A stretch of DNA of 64,000 bases, taken from the NCBI RefSeq assembly GCF_000775915.1, contig NZ_BBLT01000004.1:310001-374000 (forward strand). The letters are read 5' to 3'. The DNA is from Sporocytophaga myxococcoides. Its GTDB lineage: Bacteria; Bacteroidota; Bacteroidia; Cytophagales; Cytophagaceae. Position numbers and translations under genes: made by a program. This document shows, piece by piece, positions 8,901 through 16,925 of the stretch (the first letter of the stretch is position 1; every line of letters starts with the position of its first letter). Below the pieces are notes generated by a model. That model was not told the DNA's origin. It searched no databases and was given only the letters and a program-made list of their open reading frames with translations.

Positions 8901-10157
8901 TTCAGGGGACTTGGCACCTTTAAATTTTGAATTAAACTCAGCTCTTGACAATAATACATTCCTATAGCTTTTCAGATCTCCCTGTCTTAGCTTAATATCA
9001 GCTTTTAATTGAAGTGTCTTATAGTGATAAGGATGGTAAGGAGGTAAAAACTTAATTATAGAAACCAAAGAATTAAGTCTGCTTTCGGCAGCCTGCAGGT
9101 CACCTTCATAAAAGGATCTGAGAGCTTCACAATAGTTATAAGCAATTTCATATCTATCCTTTGTCCCAACTGACCTGAATGCATACATCTGAAGTCTGCG
9201 CAGATAATTTTTATATTGAATGATCTGTCCATCCTTTATAGATTCAATAGTCTGATTGACCAGGTCTTCCACTTTTGATGACTCATATTCCGCTGCTGAG
9301 GAACGACCGTAACATTGATTATAGGCCATTGCTGATTTGCCATAAGATTTTTTCTTATCCAGTAGTTCTGCTTCCCCTCTTAATGCTTCAATCACATATC
9401 TGTTTGAAGAGGAAAGATTTTTATTACCCCACAAAAGGTTGTTTTTAATTAACATTTCCGCCTCACTTGTTTTACCTATCTGAAACAAGCAAGTTGCTTT
9501 AAGATTGAGTAAATGTAAATAGGTCTCTTTGCGAGTTAGAAAATCAATATCTTTATCCTGTGCTGCTTTATCTTTATCTTCAACCAACTGAGATGATGCC
9601 ATTTTTAATCTATACGGCTCCTGATTTTCAATTATTTCAAGTGCCTTAAAGCAGTATCCCTGGTTTTTATAAAGTTCTGCACGGGTTAATAAAAAATCCA
9701 ATACCTCCGTAGAAGCCTTATCTATTCCGGAAATTTTATCTATTTGATGAAGGACGTTTTCTTCTTCAACATAATTTCCCGTTTCATTAAGGTATTGAGC
9801 AATATAAAGCAGGCATTTATGTTCGTCTCTTGGCTGAATTTTACTTTTTTCTGCAAGGCTTAAAGCTGCATTATAGGTTTGACTTGCTTTTTCAAATGAC
9901 AACATGGAAAAATAAGAACTTGCTTCCAGTAACTTTGCCCTGGTAGCATCGGATATGGTTACCTTACCTTTGTCATAGCTTCTGGCAAACTTATTAGCTC
10001 CATCAATACATTCTTCATACTCCCCCTGATCAAACTTATATTTAAGAAAAGCGAGTTTTTTGTCATTCTTAGCCTGTTTCAGATGGTTTTCATTGTCTCC
10101 TCCTTTTGTAACCAGAGAAAGAAAACAAAGGAAGACTCCCAGTAAAAAACGATTCAT
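5910..10157 (-). CDS. Exported TPR-CHAT (caspase-like) protein, 1415 residues
   Basis: The ATG at 10157 is chosen because a signal peptide follows directly (MNRFLLGVFLCFLSLVTKGG) and it clears the upstream gene; an in-frame start at 10187 would overlap it. Residues ~30-930 are helical and carry many TPR-like repeats. The last ~310 residues are a CHAT domain, the caspase/HetF-related peptidase fold, with H1245 in HIATHGYF and C1315 in VVLSACETGRGD, the expected dyad 70 residues apart. The typical ending (SWGAFIMIEG) is present. Known CHAT proteins studied so far are mostly cytoplasmic; this one should be periplasmic or surface-linked. It sits 4 bp after a PorP/SprF gene, which itself follows a type IX secreted protein. 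Its protein target is unknown. Confidence 0.92.
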   Translation of the reverse strand: MNRFLLGVFLCFLSLVTKGGDNENHLKQAKNDKKLAFLKYKFDQGEYEECIDGANKFARSYDKGKVTISDATRAKLLEASSYFSMLSFEKASQTYNAALSLAEKSKIQPRDEHKCLLYIAQYLNETGNYVEEENVLHQIDKISGIDKASTEVLDFLLTRAELYKNQGYCFKALEIIENQEPYRLKMASSQLVEDKDKAAQDKDIDFLTRKETYLHLLNLKATCLFQIGKTSEAEMLIKNNLLWGNKNLSSSNRYVIEALRGEAELLDKKKSYGKSAMAYNQCYGRSSAAEYESSKVEDLVNQTIESIKDGQIIQYKNYLRRLQMYAFRSVGTKDRYEIAYNYCEALRSFYEGDLQAAESRLNSLVSIIKFLPPYHPYHYKTLQLKADIKLRQGDLKSYRNVLLSRAEFNSKFKGAKSPEFFKANLELALYELNYGSDLNMAEKMFFANYSSRLKNEIAKESDLNIFYLKAFARLLEKKDKLDSAITVMKDVVSGSVLQHGEKSPEYAAGIAKLGELLILSGKYEDGFSSVQKAEIAMESGKENRNELSIEAYLIISRLYAFKGEFDKSKNLLNKVAQLNLNKKGFDPLADAVEHEQAASLYLMTGNYYKGEKEVKKSQEIKERILEGGSLQLLSVYETLARLNLINGNYNLADQYLKYSKDIAEKVFDKQSLYQTGIQLMQGDYFNEIGDYKKAEDAFAKADEIFLSKLGKENLKRAETLFKLAALKYKRGAKVAEAEKLYQEAGKIIQKSVGENNPLYALHLQKLAEFYIQIKRTEEVDRLLSEAEKYWDKKIGSDNKYNAEIKLLQGDIAYNKEKFDVAEKNYQKSRQLFSTIFNEKHPGYIQATGKLARVQYMMKGYDKSLELMEEIIPKYLDYTRNYFPSLSFREKSKFWSKMKDEFEFYNFLALDVFGNKKSRLSSEVYNNTIATKALLLSSNIKLREQILNSKDTVLIGMYNEWIMQSESLTSSLSYTKEQLTAQNIDPHRIEASIEHLEKEMSKRSTLFNGEEIKRRATWKEIRTNLSENEYAVEMVRYRFFNKMFSDSVIYTALIVNKHSSESPDVVSFSNGNAMEKKFLKYYRNVANMNIADEYSYDTYWKNIKSKIPDGATVYFSSEGVYNQLNIEMMPAPDGSFVLEKNQIVLVTNTKDLLGVAESKKKSNIKEVRRTHSDEYLLCGNPDFYSEKNNGKSASVVALPGAEKEVNELTTLLNGTGKRTVKVLSNHVTEDTIGSFVNPKVFHIATHGYFKETMARVNDDDFASNPLLNSGLMLSGAGEILSNAENTYVNQKDGILTAYEAMNLNFTSTELVVLSACETGRGDVQVGEGVYGLQRSFLIAGADAVIMSLFKVNDEITQKLMLSFYKKWIESGNKRKAFLEAKREIRKIYDNPLSWGAFIMIEGRPYREQTLQALVKE

Positions 10158-10161
10158 AATT

Positions 10162-11070
10162 TTATTTTTTTCTAAACAGACCATCAAGATTCAGCATGAG
10201 ATTTATCTCATGAGTATTTAAATTAACCCCCAAATCTCTTTTAAACTCATATGCATATGCAAATCTCACCCTTGAACTTATATGAGTACCGGCCATCAAA
10301 GCATGACTTTTATATGAAGAATAAGTAGCTCCAGCCCAGAAATAGTCAGTAATTTCGAAAATCAAATTTAAATCTGCCCGTACTTTTGAATCCGGGAAAT
10401 ACGAGATTCTGAGGTTTGGATAAAGTTTGTAAGAATCGCTAAGCTTAACCCTGTACCCAGCCATCATCATATAATTTCTTTTTTTACTGAAGAAAGGTTT
10501 GCCTTCATTACCATAAAGGTTCTGCTTGTCACTCATGATGAGGTCAGGGGCTGTAAAACCTGCATAAAAGTTTTTGGCAGAAAGTTGCAATCCTGCTCCT
10601 GCTTTGGGCATCATAGCACTCACATTGGAAGCTTCAACAACGGGGTCTCCCTGATCCCATACTCTGTCCAGATAAGCAGTACTGAACTTAGCTGAGGTAA
10701 ATCCCATTCTCAAACCCATGGAAAGCTTCCATTTGCTTGTGAGCGGAACGTAATATGCATAATTAAGAAGAAAGTCTGTATTTCTATTCGCTCCGAATTT
10801 GTCATAGTTTAAATTAAGACCCAGTGCCATTTTCTTTGCAGGAAATCTGTAATCTGCCCAGAACATATTGGTAACAGGAGCCCCATTCATACCTGTCCAT
10901 TGAAATCTTGACACGAGATTTGCATTGAACTGTGTTTCCTGCATACCCGCGGCGGCAGGGTTATAGATCAATTGATTAAACATGAAATTAGAAACCAGGG
11001 GCATTTGCTGTGCCATGGTATTTATAGTCAGGCTTACTAAAAATACTGATAATAAAAGATAGCGAAACAT
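10162..11070 (-). CDS. PorP/SprF-family outer-membrane protein
   Basis: A 302-residue protein with signal peptide (MFRYLLLSVFLVSLTINTMAQ), the hallmark QLIYNPAAAG motif at ~32-42, and alternating beta strands to the end. PorP/SprF proteins are 14-strand-type barrels tied to type IX secretion; paralogues are often next to a large protein with a type B sorting domain and help display it. That arrangement holds here: the type B substrate gene is 36 bp upstream, and the CHAT gene 4 bp downstream. It is therefore more likely a dedicated paralogue than the core gliding SprF. Confidence 0.92.
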   Translation of the reverse strand: MFRYLLLSVFLVSLTINTMAQQMPLVSNFMFNQLIYNPAAAGMQETQFNANLVSRFQWTGMNGAPVTNMFWADYRFPAKKMALGLNLNYDKFGANRNTDFLLNYAYYVPLTSKWKLSMGLRMGFTSAKFSTAYLDRVWDQGDPVVEASNVSAMMPKAGAGLQLSAKNFYAGFTAPDLIMSDKQNLYGNEGKPFFSKKRNYMMMAGYRVKLSDSYKLYPNLRISYFPDSKVRADLNLIFEITDYFWAGATYSSYKSHALMAGTHISSRVRFAYAYEFKRDLGVNLNTHEINLMLNLDGLFRKK

Positions 11071-11106
11071 GAGCTGTATATTACTTTAAATATTGAATTC
11101 TAAAAC

Positions 11107-13626
11107 TTAGTACTTTACTTCTACAAATCCTTTGAGAACATTAGCTCCATTTTTAAATACATAATAATAGGTCCCTTCTGTAATCTGATCTCCATTATTT
11201 GTTTTCCCATTCCAGTCATTGAGATAATTATCCTTGCTGTATTTGATATCTCCCCATTTATCAAAGACTTCCAGTTTATTGTCTGATTTGTCGTTAACTC
11301 CTCTTATGACAAAGTAATCATTCTTTCCATCATCATTAGGAGTTATAATTTCCGGGGCCTCCAAAGCATCCTGAGCTTTAAGAGTAATCATATAATCTTC
11401 TGTCTCCCCTGCTTCACCTGAAAGAATGCATGCATCCGAAGATGTAAAGCGACCATTGGTTCTGCATCTTACTCTCAATCTCCTGCTACCCGCATATTCT
11501 TTAGAACTTTTAATGATGATAGGTTTCACTGAAAAAAGAGAATCTTCTCCGAAGGATGCATTTACAAATTCGTCAGCATCTTCGAAATCTCCATCATTAT
11601 TATAATCTATCCAGATACCGATGTATTTACTGGATTTGCCTATAGAACCTATTTCAAGATCTGCAGTGTATACATTCCCGAGAAAAAGCTCTGTAGTTCT
11701 GCCTGATTCTGTAAAATCGGTATATCCGGTTCCCTGACATCCTGAAGAATCACTTTTCAGCGTATTAATCCTGAATGAATTGATATGCGTAGCAAAACAT
11801 GGAGCAAAACTTTTAGGGCAGCTATTTTCGCTTATATTGCCATCTGTTGCATCCTGCACCACCTGAATCTCTTTTCTTAACAAAGATCTTAATGCCCCTT
11901 GCTGATCATAAACTCTGCAAGTTAGCAATCCATCGCTGGCAGTTTCTGTGAAATATATATTAACCTTATTGGTAGAGTCGCCTTCCTGATTGGTGTTGAG
12001 CAAGTATGCATTTTCCCCTGAAAAAGACCATTCATAATAGTATTCTTTTCTATAAGGAATTACAGCATAGGTCTGTACTTTTTTGGCGCCTGTATAGTTT
12101 TTACCCACCAGAAATTCAGCTGCAGGAGAAACTAAAATGGCTTGGATAGCATTAGAACCTTCATAATCTATACTTCCTTCTATATATGCTGTAATGAGTG
12201 TAATTCCTGCACCTGTAACAATCAGAGTACTATCACTGATTTCAGCAACATTTGGATTATCCGATTTAAACAAAACAGGAAGGTTGAAAGAAGCATTTGC
12301 AATAAGAGGAGTACTGCCACTTGCTATGTTTAATTTGGGCAATTCGTTAAATCTTATGCTTGTATTGATTCTCGTTTTAACTTTAAATGCACTAAAATCA
12401 TATCCGGTTGATCTGGCAAATACTAAGTTGTAGTCGGAGGTCAGAACTGCGTTATTAAATGATGTTGAAAAATCTGAAATCTGCTCATAACCAAAAGAGC
12501 CAAACTGTCCTTTTTCATTCAGTTTGACAAGTCTCAATCTTTTACTCGTAAAATTTCCATTCAAATAAGTTGCTTCAATTGCAGCTAAAATATTTCCATT
12601 CGGCAATATAAATATCGACCTTCCTAGTTCCAGGTAAGCAAAAAGGTTGACAAGCCTTCCGTTAGTTGCAAATAATGAATCTATTTTTCCGGAATTAGTT
12701 AAACGCATAATAACACTTTGATTGTTCACGTGCCCAACTGTTACCAGTTTACCATCTTTCTGAAAGGCCAGATCTGCAATTAATTCCTCAGCGACAACCT
12801 CTCTTTTGTAAAAGCCTTTTGCTCCAAAATTTGTATTGATAATCCCATCGGATTTAAGCATTGCTATTGCAGGATTGGTCATTGAAGATGTTTTAACCGG
12901 CATAGGATAATAACCTCCCAAGGCAATGCTGGTTTCATTCAATGCAATCTGATAGCAGGCTACATGTTCTAATATGGTTACACCTTTGCTTCCAAAAGTT
13001 CTGTCAACTTCTCCATCGTCATTCAACCGGAAAACCACTGTAGTAGGACCATTTATAAACATATCGATTGAATCAATATATGATCCAACGGCAAGAATTT
13101 TATCTCCCTGTCTTTTCAGTGAATATATTCCTGTCATTTTCTTGGTAGTGAGATCAGGAAAAAACTTCCCCTCTTTTCCGAACGTCTTGTCAATATTGCC
13201 ATCGCGAGTCAATCGGATAATTACCGGCAAAGTAGTTCTTGCCGCCTTATAATACCCTCCTATCAGAATCCTTCCGGCCTTATCAATTGCAACTGTTTCA
13301 GCATAATCATCTGTAGAATCTGAAATAGAATATACTCCCCTGCCTTTTGATGCAAAACTTTCATCAAGCGTTCCATCCGGATTGATTCTTACACAAGTAA
13401 AAACATGACCATCAGAACCATTCAATGAAGTTCCAACCATGACCATCTTTTCATCCGATTGAGCTGCAATCCTTCTGGCTTCTTCCTCTTTACCGTAAAA
13501 TCTTGTTTCAAAAATTCCGGGAGAAACACCTGCTTTATTGAATGATGAATCAATAGCGGCGGGTTGGGCAATGGAACTGAAAACAATGAGGAAATAAAAA
13601 AGGATTAAAAAACTGCTTTTATGCAT
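11107..13626 (-). CDS. Surface beta-propeller protein with GEVED and type B sorting domains
   Basis: An 839-residue protein with signal peptide (1-20). Residues ~25-410 contain at least five delta-60-type repeats (such as IDKTFGKEGKFF, VDRTFGSKGV), expected to form a beta-propeller. Ig-like segments (~425-590) follow, then a GEVED domain (~650-750, WIDYNNDGDFEDADE and ETEDYMITL). The last ~80 residues are the gliding-motility-associated C-terminal domain (ITPNDDGKNDYF ... GTYYYVF), a type B sorting signal of the type IX system. First gene of the PorP/CHAT operon. Probably an adhesin or sensing surface protein; ligand unknown. Confidence 0.9.
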   Translation of the reverse strand: MHKSSFLILFYFLIVFSSIAQPAAIDSSFNKAGVSPGIFETRFYGKEEEARRIAAQSDEKMVMVGTSLNGSDGHVFTCVRINPDGTLDESFASKGRGVYSISDSTDDYAETVAIDKAGRILIGGYYKAARTTLPVIIRLTRDGNIDKTFGKEGKFFPDLTTKKMTGIYSLKRQGDKILAVGSYIDSIDMFINGPTTVVFRLNDDGEVDRTFGSKGVTILEHVACYQIALNETSIALGGYYPMPVKTSSMTNPAIAMLKSDGIINTNFGAKGFYKREVVAEELIADLAFQKDGKLVTVGHVNNQSVIMRLTNSGKIDSLFATNGRLVNLFAYLELGRSIFILPNGNILAAIEATYLNGNFTSKRLRLVKLNEKGQFGSFGYEQISDFSTSFNNAVLTSDYNLVFARSTGYDFSAFKVKTRINTSIRFNELPKLNIASGSTPLIANASFNLPVLFKSDNPNVAEISDSTLIVTGAGITLITAYIEGSIDYEGSNAIQAILVSPAAEFLVGKNYTGAKKVQTYAVIPYRKEYYYEWSFSGENAYLLNTNQEGDSTNKVNIYFTETASDGLLTCRVYDQQGALRSLLRKEIQVVQDATDGNISENSCPKSFAPCFATHINSFRINTLKSDSSGCQGTGYTDFTESGRTTELFLGNVYTADLEIGSIGKSSKYIGIWIDYNNDGDFEDADEFVNASFGEDSLFSVKPIIIKSSKEYAGSRRLRVRCRTNGRFTSSDACILSGEAGETEDYMITLKAQDALEAPEIITPNDDGKNDYFVIRGVNDKSDNKLEVFDKWGDIKYSKDNYLNDWNGKTNNGDQITEGTYYYVFKNGANVLKGFVEVKY

Positions 13627-13779
13627 AATGACAATTTAAATAGGATTGAAATTAGATTTTTCTGGAATAATGATTGACCGAATCAGTTCTCTTAAAGCAC
13701 AGAAAAATAGCTATTAAAGGTAAAAATTATCGAACGATTCTCCAATATAAGTTTAGCCATTTCGACGAGTTATTATAGT

Positions 13780-13799
13780 TTTCAAAGCTCGCTTTGAAA
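13780..13799. repeat. 20-bp inverted repeat
   Basis: Arms TTTCAAAGC and GCTTTGAAA, perfect over 9 bp, separated by only TC. Too tight for a hairpin loop, so it looks more like a dimeric protein-binding site. It lies ~155 bp upstream of the 839-residue surface-protein gene. Confidence 0.5.
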
Positions 13800-13942
13800 T
13801 GTGCAGTAGTTTTAGCTTTAAAATCCTTACTATATCACAATTTCAAAAACCAATGCTGAAAGTCTTTCATCAAAAATCTTTTCCAAAAATCTATCAAACT
13901 ATTTTAGAATTTCATACCACCATCCTGCTCCAATAAAGATGC

Positions 13943-13987
13943 TTATCCTGAAGCGTCATTAGTAGACCATCATTGCTATCAGGATAA
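13943..13987. repeat. Perfect 9-bp inverted repeat with 27-bp spacer
   Basis: TTATCCTGA (13943-13951) and TCAGGATAA (13979-13987) can pair. There is no T-run on either side, so it is not an intrinsic terminator. Could be an RNA structure in the leader of either flanking gene. Confidence 0.45.
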
Positions 13988-14080
13988 TGACCAAATGCAT
14001 TTGAGCGGAATATAAATACATGTAATCTTTTCCCGAAAGTATTTATTTCATTTATTAATTGATTTCTGGCAGCATTTTAC

Positions 14081-14098
14081 TCCAATTATGCAATTGGA
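14081..14098. repeat. 7-bp inverted repeat with 4-bp spacer
   Basis: TCCAATT and AATTGGA flank ATGC. It lies ~240 bp before the histidine kinase start and may be an operator; function not known. Confidence 0.4.
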
Positions 14099-14336
14099 TT
14101 ATTTTATTAATTGGGCAAATAGTCATTTATCGATATTATGAAGACATGATAATCCTGGTAAATAAATTATTCAGCGGATTTTAAATTACTTGCAAAAAAA
14201 GAATATGTATTTTTCCACAACAGAATTTACTCACAAAAAAAGTCCTAATATTAGAATTAAAATCAGAAATAGGTATATTGTAGATTAAAATTCAATACTA
14301 TAGACCTTTTATTGCATACTTGTAAATAAAGAATGA

Positions 14337-15689
14337 ATGATCCAATCTTTTTTATCAGAAGACATCCCTCCAAGTCAAAATCAACTGGAAACAAAAAGGA
14401 TTAAAATAACCGCATACACTTCAATTCTTTGTATTTTTTTATGCGTGACATTTGGAATTGGGTTTTTCATTTTTAATATTTTTCCTTTAAACTTTATTTT
14501 TGCATTCTTTGCTTTAGTTCATTTCTCAACCTGGAGAATCTGCATGGCAGGATTTTCAAGAGTTGCAAAGATTGTATTATATTTTTCACTATTACTTCAG
14601 GTATTATCTATGTCTGCCAGCCTGGGAAGTGAATTAGATCTCAAAGTATTTTATATTCCAATTGCCATTATCCCTTTTATCATATTTGGGAAAAATGAAA
14701 GACCGCTTTTTAATATATCCATATTATTTACCCTGTTAAATATAGCTATCATTTATAGCCTTGATAAATATAATCTCTCTTTGCCTGCACAAAATATTTC
14801 TCCGGAAATAAAACGATGGATTAATACTGGATTTAATCTGACAGCTATATTCTGTATGATCTTTCTGGCAAATCTGTTTCTTTCTTTGTCAGAATTAGGA
14901 GAAACACTATTGTATGAAAAAAGTAATCAACTTAGAGAACAACAAAGACAGTTGTCGGCTCAAAACAGTGAATTGGAAAAAACCAAAAGCGAACTGGAGA
15001 GATTAAATTCAGTAAAAGATCGACTCTTATCCATCCTCTCCCATGATCTTAAAAGTCCTATTAACAACATCCAGGCCATTACAGAACTGATTCTTGAAGA
15101 AAAAATAAAGAAAGAAGAAATAAAAGCTGTTGCACTAAAATTTAAAGAGTCCTCTATTCACACCAAACAGCTACTTGATAACTTAGTTAATTGGTCTAGT
15201 ACACATCTCACCAACCATTCACCCGATCCAAAAAAAATCTGCGTGAAGGAGCTTATTGATAATGTATTTCACTATACAGGCTACCTTGCTATAAATAAAA
15301 ATGTAAAGCTGACAAACTCAATTGCTGCTAATACATATGTCTGGTGTGATTACGACATGATGGAAATAACTTTCAGAAACCTTATCCTAAATGCGATCAA
15401 ATTCAGTCATAACGGACAAGAGGTCATTGTCTATGCCGTTAACAAGAATAATAAAATCCAAATAACTATAGAGGATCATGGCATAGGTATTCCTGATGTC
15501 TTGTTAAACCAGCTTTTTGAACCGAATATCTCAAAAACCCGATTAGGCACTAATGCAGAAAAGGGGTCTGGAATAGGATTGCTTTTGTGCAAACAGCTTA
15601 TCAATGTGAATAATGGTGACATATATGCATACAGCACTCCTGGTATAATGACTACATTTTCAGTGGAACTTCCTGCATGTAAAATCTAG
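14337..15689 (+). CDS. Membrane sensor histidine kinase
   Basis: A 450-residue kinase. The N-terminal half has about six hydrophobic helices (between residues ~27 and ~190) with short loops and no large periplasmic domain. A coiled coil (~195-235) leads to the HisKA domain with the phospho-acceptor in SILSHDLKSPINNIQ (~residue 237) and an HATPase domain with N box (NAIKFSH), G1 (EDHGIGIP) and G2 (GSGIGLLLCKQLI). No response regulator gene is nearby, so it is an orphan kinase. A barrel protein gene follows 91 bp downstream on the same strand and could be linked. Signal not known. Confidence 0.9.
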   Translation: MIQSFLSEDIPPSQNQLETKRIKITAYTSILCIFLCVTFGIGFFIFNIFPLNFIFAFFALVHFSTWRICMAGFSRVAKIVLYFSLLLQVLSMSASLGSELDLKVFYIPIAIIPFIIFGKNERPLFNISILFTLLNIAIIYSLDKYNLSLPAQNISPEIKRWINTGFNLTAIFCMIFLANLFLSLSELGETLLYEKSNQLREQQRQLSAQNSELEKTKSELERLNSVKDRLLSILSHDLKSPINNIQAITELILEEKIKKEEIKAVALKFKESSIHTKQLLDNLVNWSSTHLTNHSPDPKKICVKELIDNVFHYTGYLAINKNVKLTNSIAANTYVWCDYDMMEITFRNLILNAIKFSHNGQEVIVYAVNKNNKIQITIEDHGIGIPDVLLNQLFEPNISKTRLGTNAEKGSGIGLLLCKQLINVNNGDIYAYSTPGIMTTFSVELPACKI

Positions 15690-15780
15690 CCCGGTTTTTC
15701 CGCTAAATATTTTTTTTCTGAATAGGGGTCCCTGATCGTAGGATTGTCATAGTAATAGAATCAAAAAAACTATTACCAAG

Positions 15781-16416
15781 ATGACAACATTTTCAGGAAG
15801 TATATCCTTCAGGAATTTCTTCATTATTACACTCTTAATTTTCTCTATTAATGCGACCGCCCAGACAGATAGCAGTCAATCGGCTTCTACAAGGACTCTT
15901 AATTGGACTGCAGGTTTTAAACTTCATAATCCCGGAGGGATTACCATTAAAAAATATTTTGGAAACAAAGCTATAGAATTTGTGGCGGGTCGAAATGGGT
16001 CTTATAAAAACTATGACTATTATTACCGCAGCAACAAAAGACGACTTAGAAATAAGGGATACATATTTGATGGCTATGATCATACAGAAAGACCTTGGAT
16101 ATTACAGCTACATTATCTTGTACATCATAATATCTCGCTTTTGCCTAGATTGAGATGGTACTATGGAGCAGGAATTCAATCAAGATATTCAAATTACTAC
16201 TGTAATTACCACTATTCAGAAAACAATGCTGTGATTTATGATAAGGAATATATAGAAACATTTTCCATGGGGGCGGACGCAGTACTGGGAATCGAATACA
16301 CTTTAAAAAATTTCCCGCTCATGGTATTTGCTGAAAACACAATTTACACCGAGGTATTTAATAGTCCGATGTTTATAAAAGGGGATATAAGCACGGGTAT
16401 AAGATATACCTTCTAG
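15781..16416 (+). CDS. Exported outer-membrane barrel-like protein, unknown
   Basis: A 211-residue protein with a signal peptide ending near residue 28 (INATAQ). The rest alternates hydrophobic and polar residues, rich in Tyr and Asn, and ends in STGIRYTF with the terminal aromatic residue usual in outer-membrane beta-barrels. No named family is recognised. It runs toward the next gene with an 8-bp gap between stops. Confidence 0.65.
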   Translation: MTTFSGSISFRNFFIITLLIFSINATAQTDSSQSASTRTLNWTAGFKLHNPGGITIKKYFGNKAIEFVAGRNGSYKNYDYYYRSNKRRLRNKGYIFDGYDHTERPWILQLHYLVHHNISLLPRLRWYYGAGIQSRYSNYYCNYHYSENNAVIYDKEYIETFSMGADAVLGIEYTLKNFPLMVFAENTIYTEVFNSPMFIKGDISTGIRYTF

Positions 16417-16424
16417 GCCTTCTT

Positions 16425-16634
16425 TTAATCCTTAGCGAAAGAAATAGACTGAATATCTTCACATTTAATTTTAGAGATATTAAGATCACCCAATAAAGAT
16501 ATTCGGTCTATTACTACCCTTTCTTTATCTATAAAATCATGAGAAGTGATTATTCCTATATATTCCTCTCCGGATTTCAATACCACTTTAATTTTTGATA
16601 GATGGTATTTTTTCAAGGTCTCAAAAGTCATCAT
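16425..16634 (-). CDS. Small beta-strand protein, possibly Sm-like
   Basis: A 69-residue protein without signal peptide. The stretch KIKVVLKSGEEYIGIITSHD, then VVIDRISLLGDLNISKIKCE, resembles the strand order of Sm/LSM or SH3-like small barrels, where a glycine-containing bend follows strand 2. It lacks Hfq's KHA motif. A TAnnTTTG match (minus strand, 16699-16706) lies 65 bp upstream and could be its -7 element. Function unknown; the fold idea is only from pattern. Confidence 0.6.
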   Translation of the reverse strand: MMTFETLKKYHLSKIKVVLKSGEEYIGIITSHDFIDKERVVIDRISLLGDLNISKIKCEDIQSISFAKD

Positions 16635-16925
16635 AAGGAATCAGTCTCTATTGTTTTAAGAATCTTTAAAAACAAAATTTAAAAACAACTACTTTAGACA
16701 AATATAACAATTTTATAGTCTAATATCTAAAAATAACAATTCAAAATAAGCTAAACGTAGATTTATACTTTTAAAGTTTCAGGCAACAAGAGCTAAAAAT
16801 ATATTCTTTAATAATTACTTGGGCGAAAAGGTAAACACCAAAAATATAACTTATCAGGGATATTTTTTCAGAAACTCAAACCTCTATAAATAATACAACA
16901 AAATATAAATAAAACACAGTACGCC

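Larger units (their letters stand above)
13627..14336. other. Long intergenic region, 710 bp, with inverted repeats
   Basis: Separates two divergent genes and holds no credible coding frame. Three inverted repeats stand out: 13780-13799, 13943-13987 and 14081-14098 (listed separately). No confident TAnnTTTG promoter pair was found for either gene, although both must start here. Confidence 0.6.

Noticed and set aside
5910-10157. CHAT protein as a CRISPR type III-E TPR-CHAT effector
   Set aside because: It carries a signal peptide and there are no cas genes or arrays in the window; its neighbours are type IX secretion genes.
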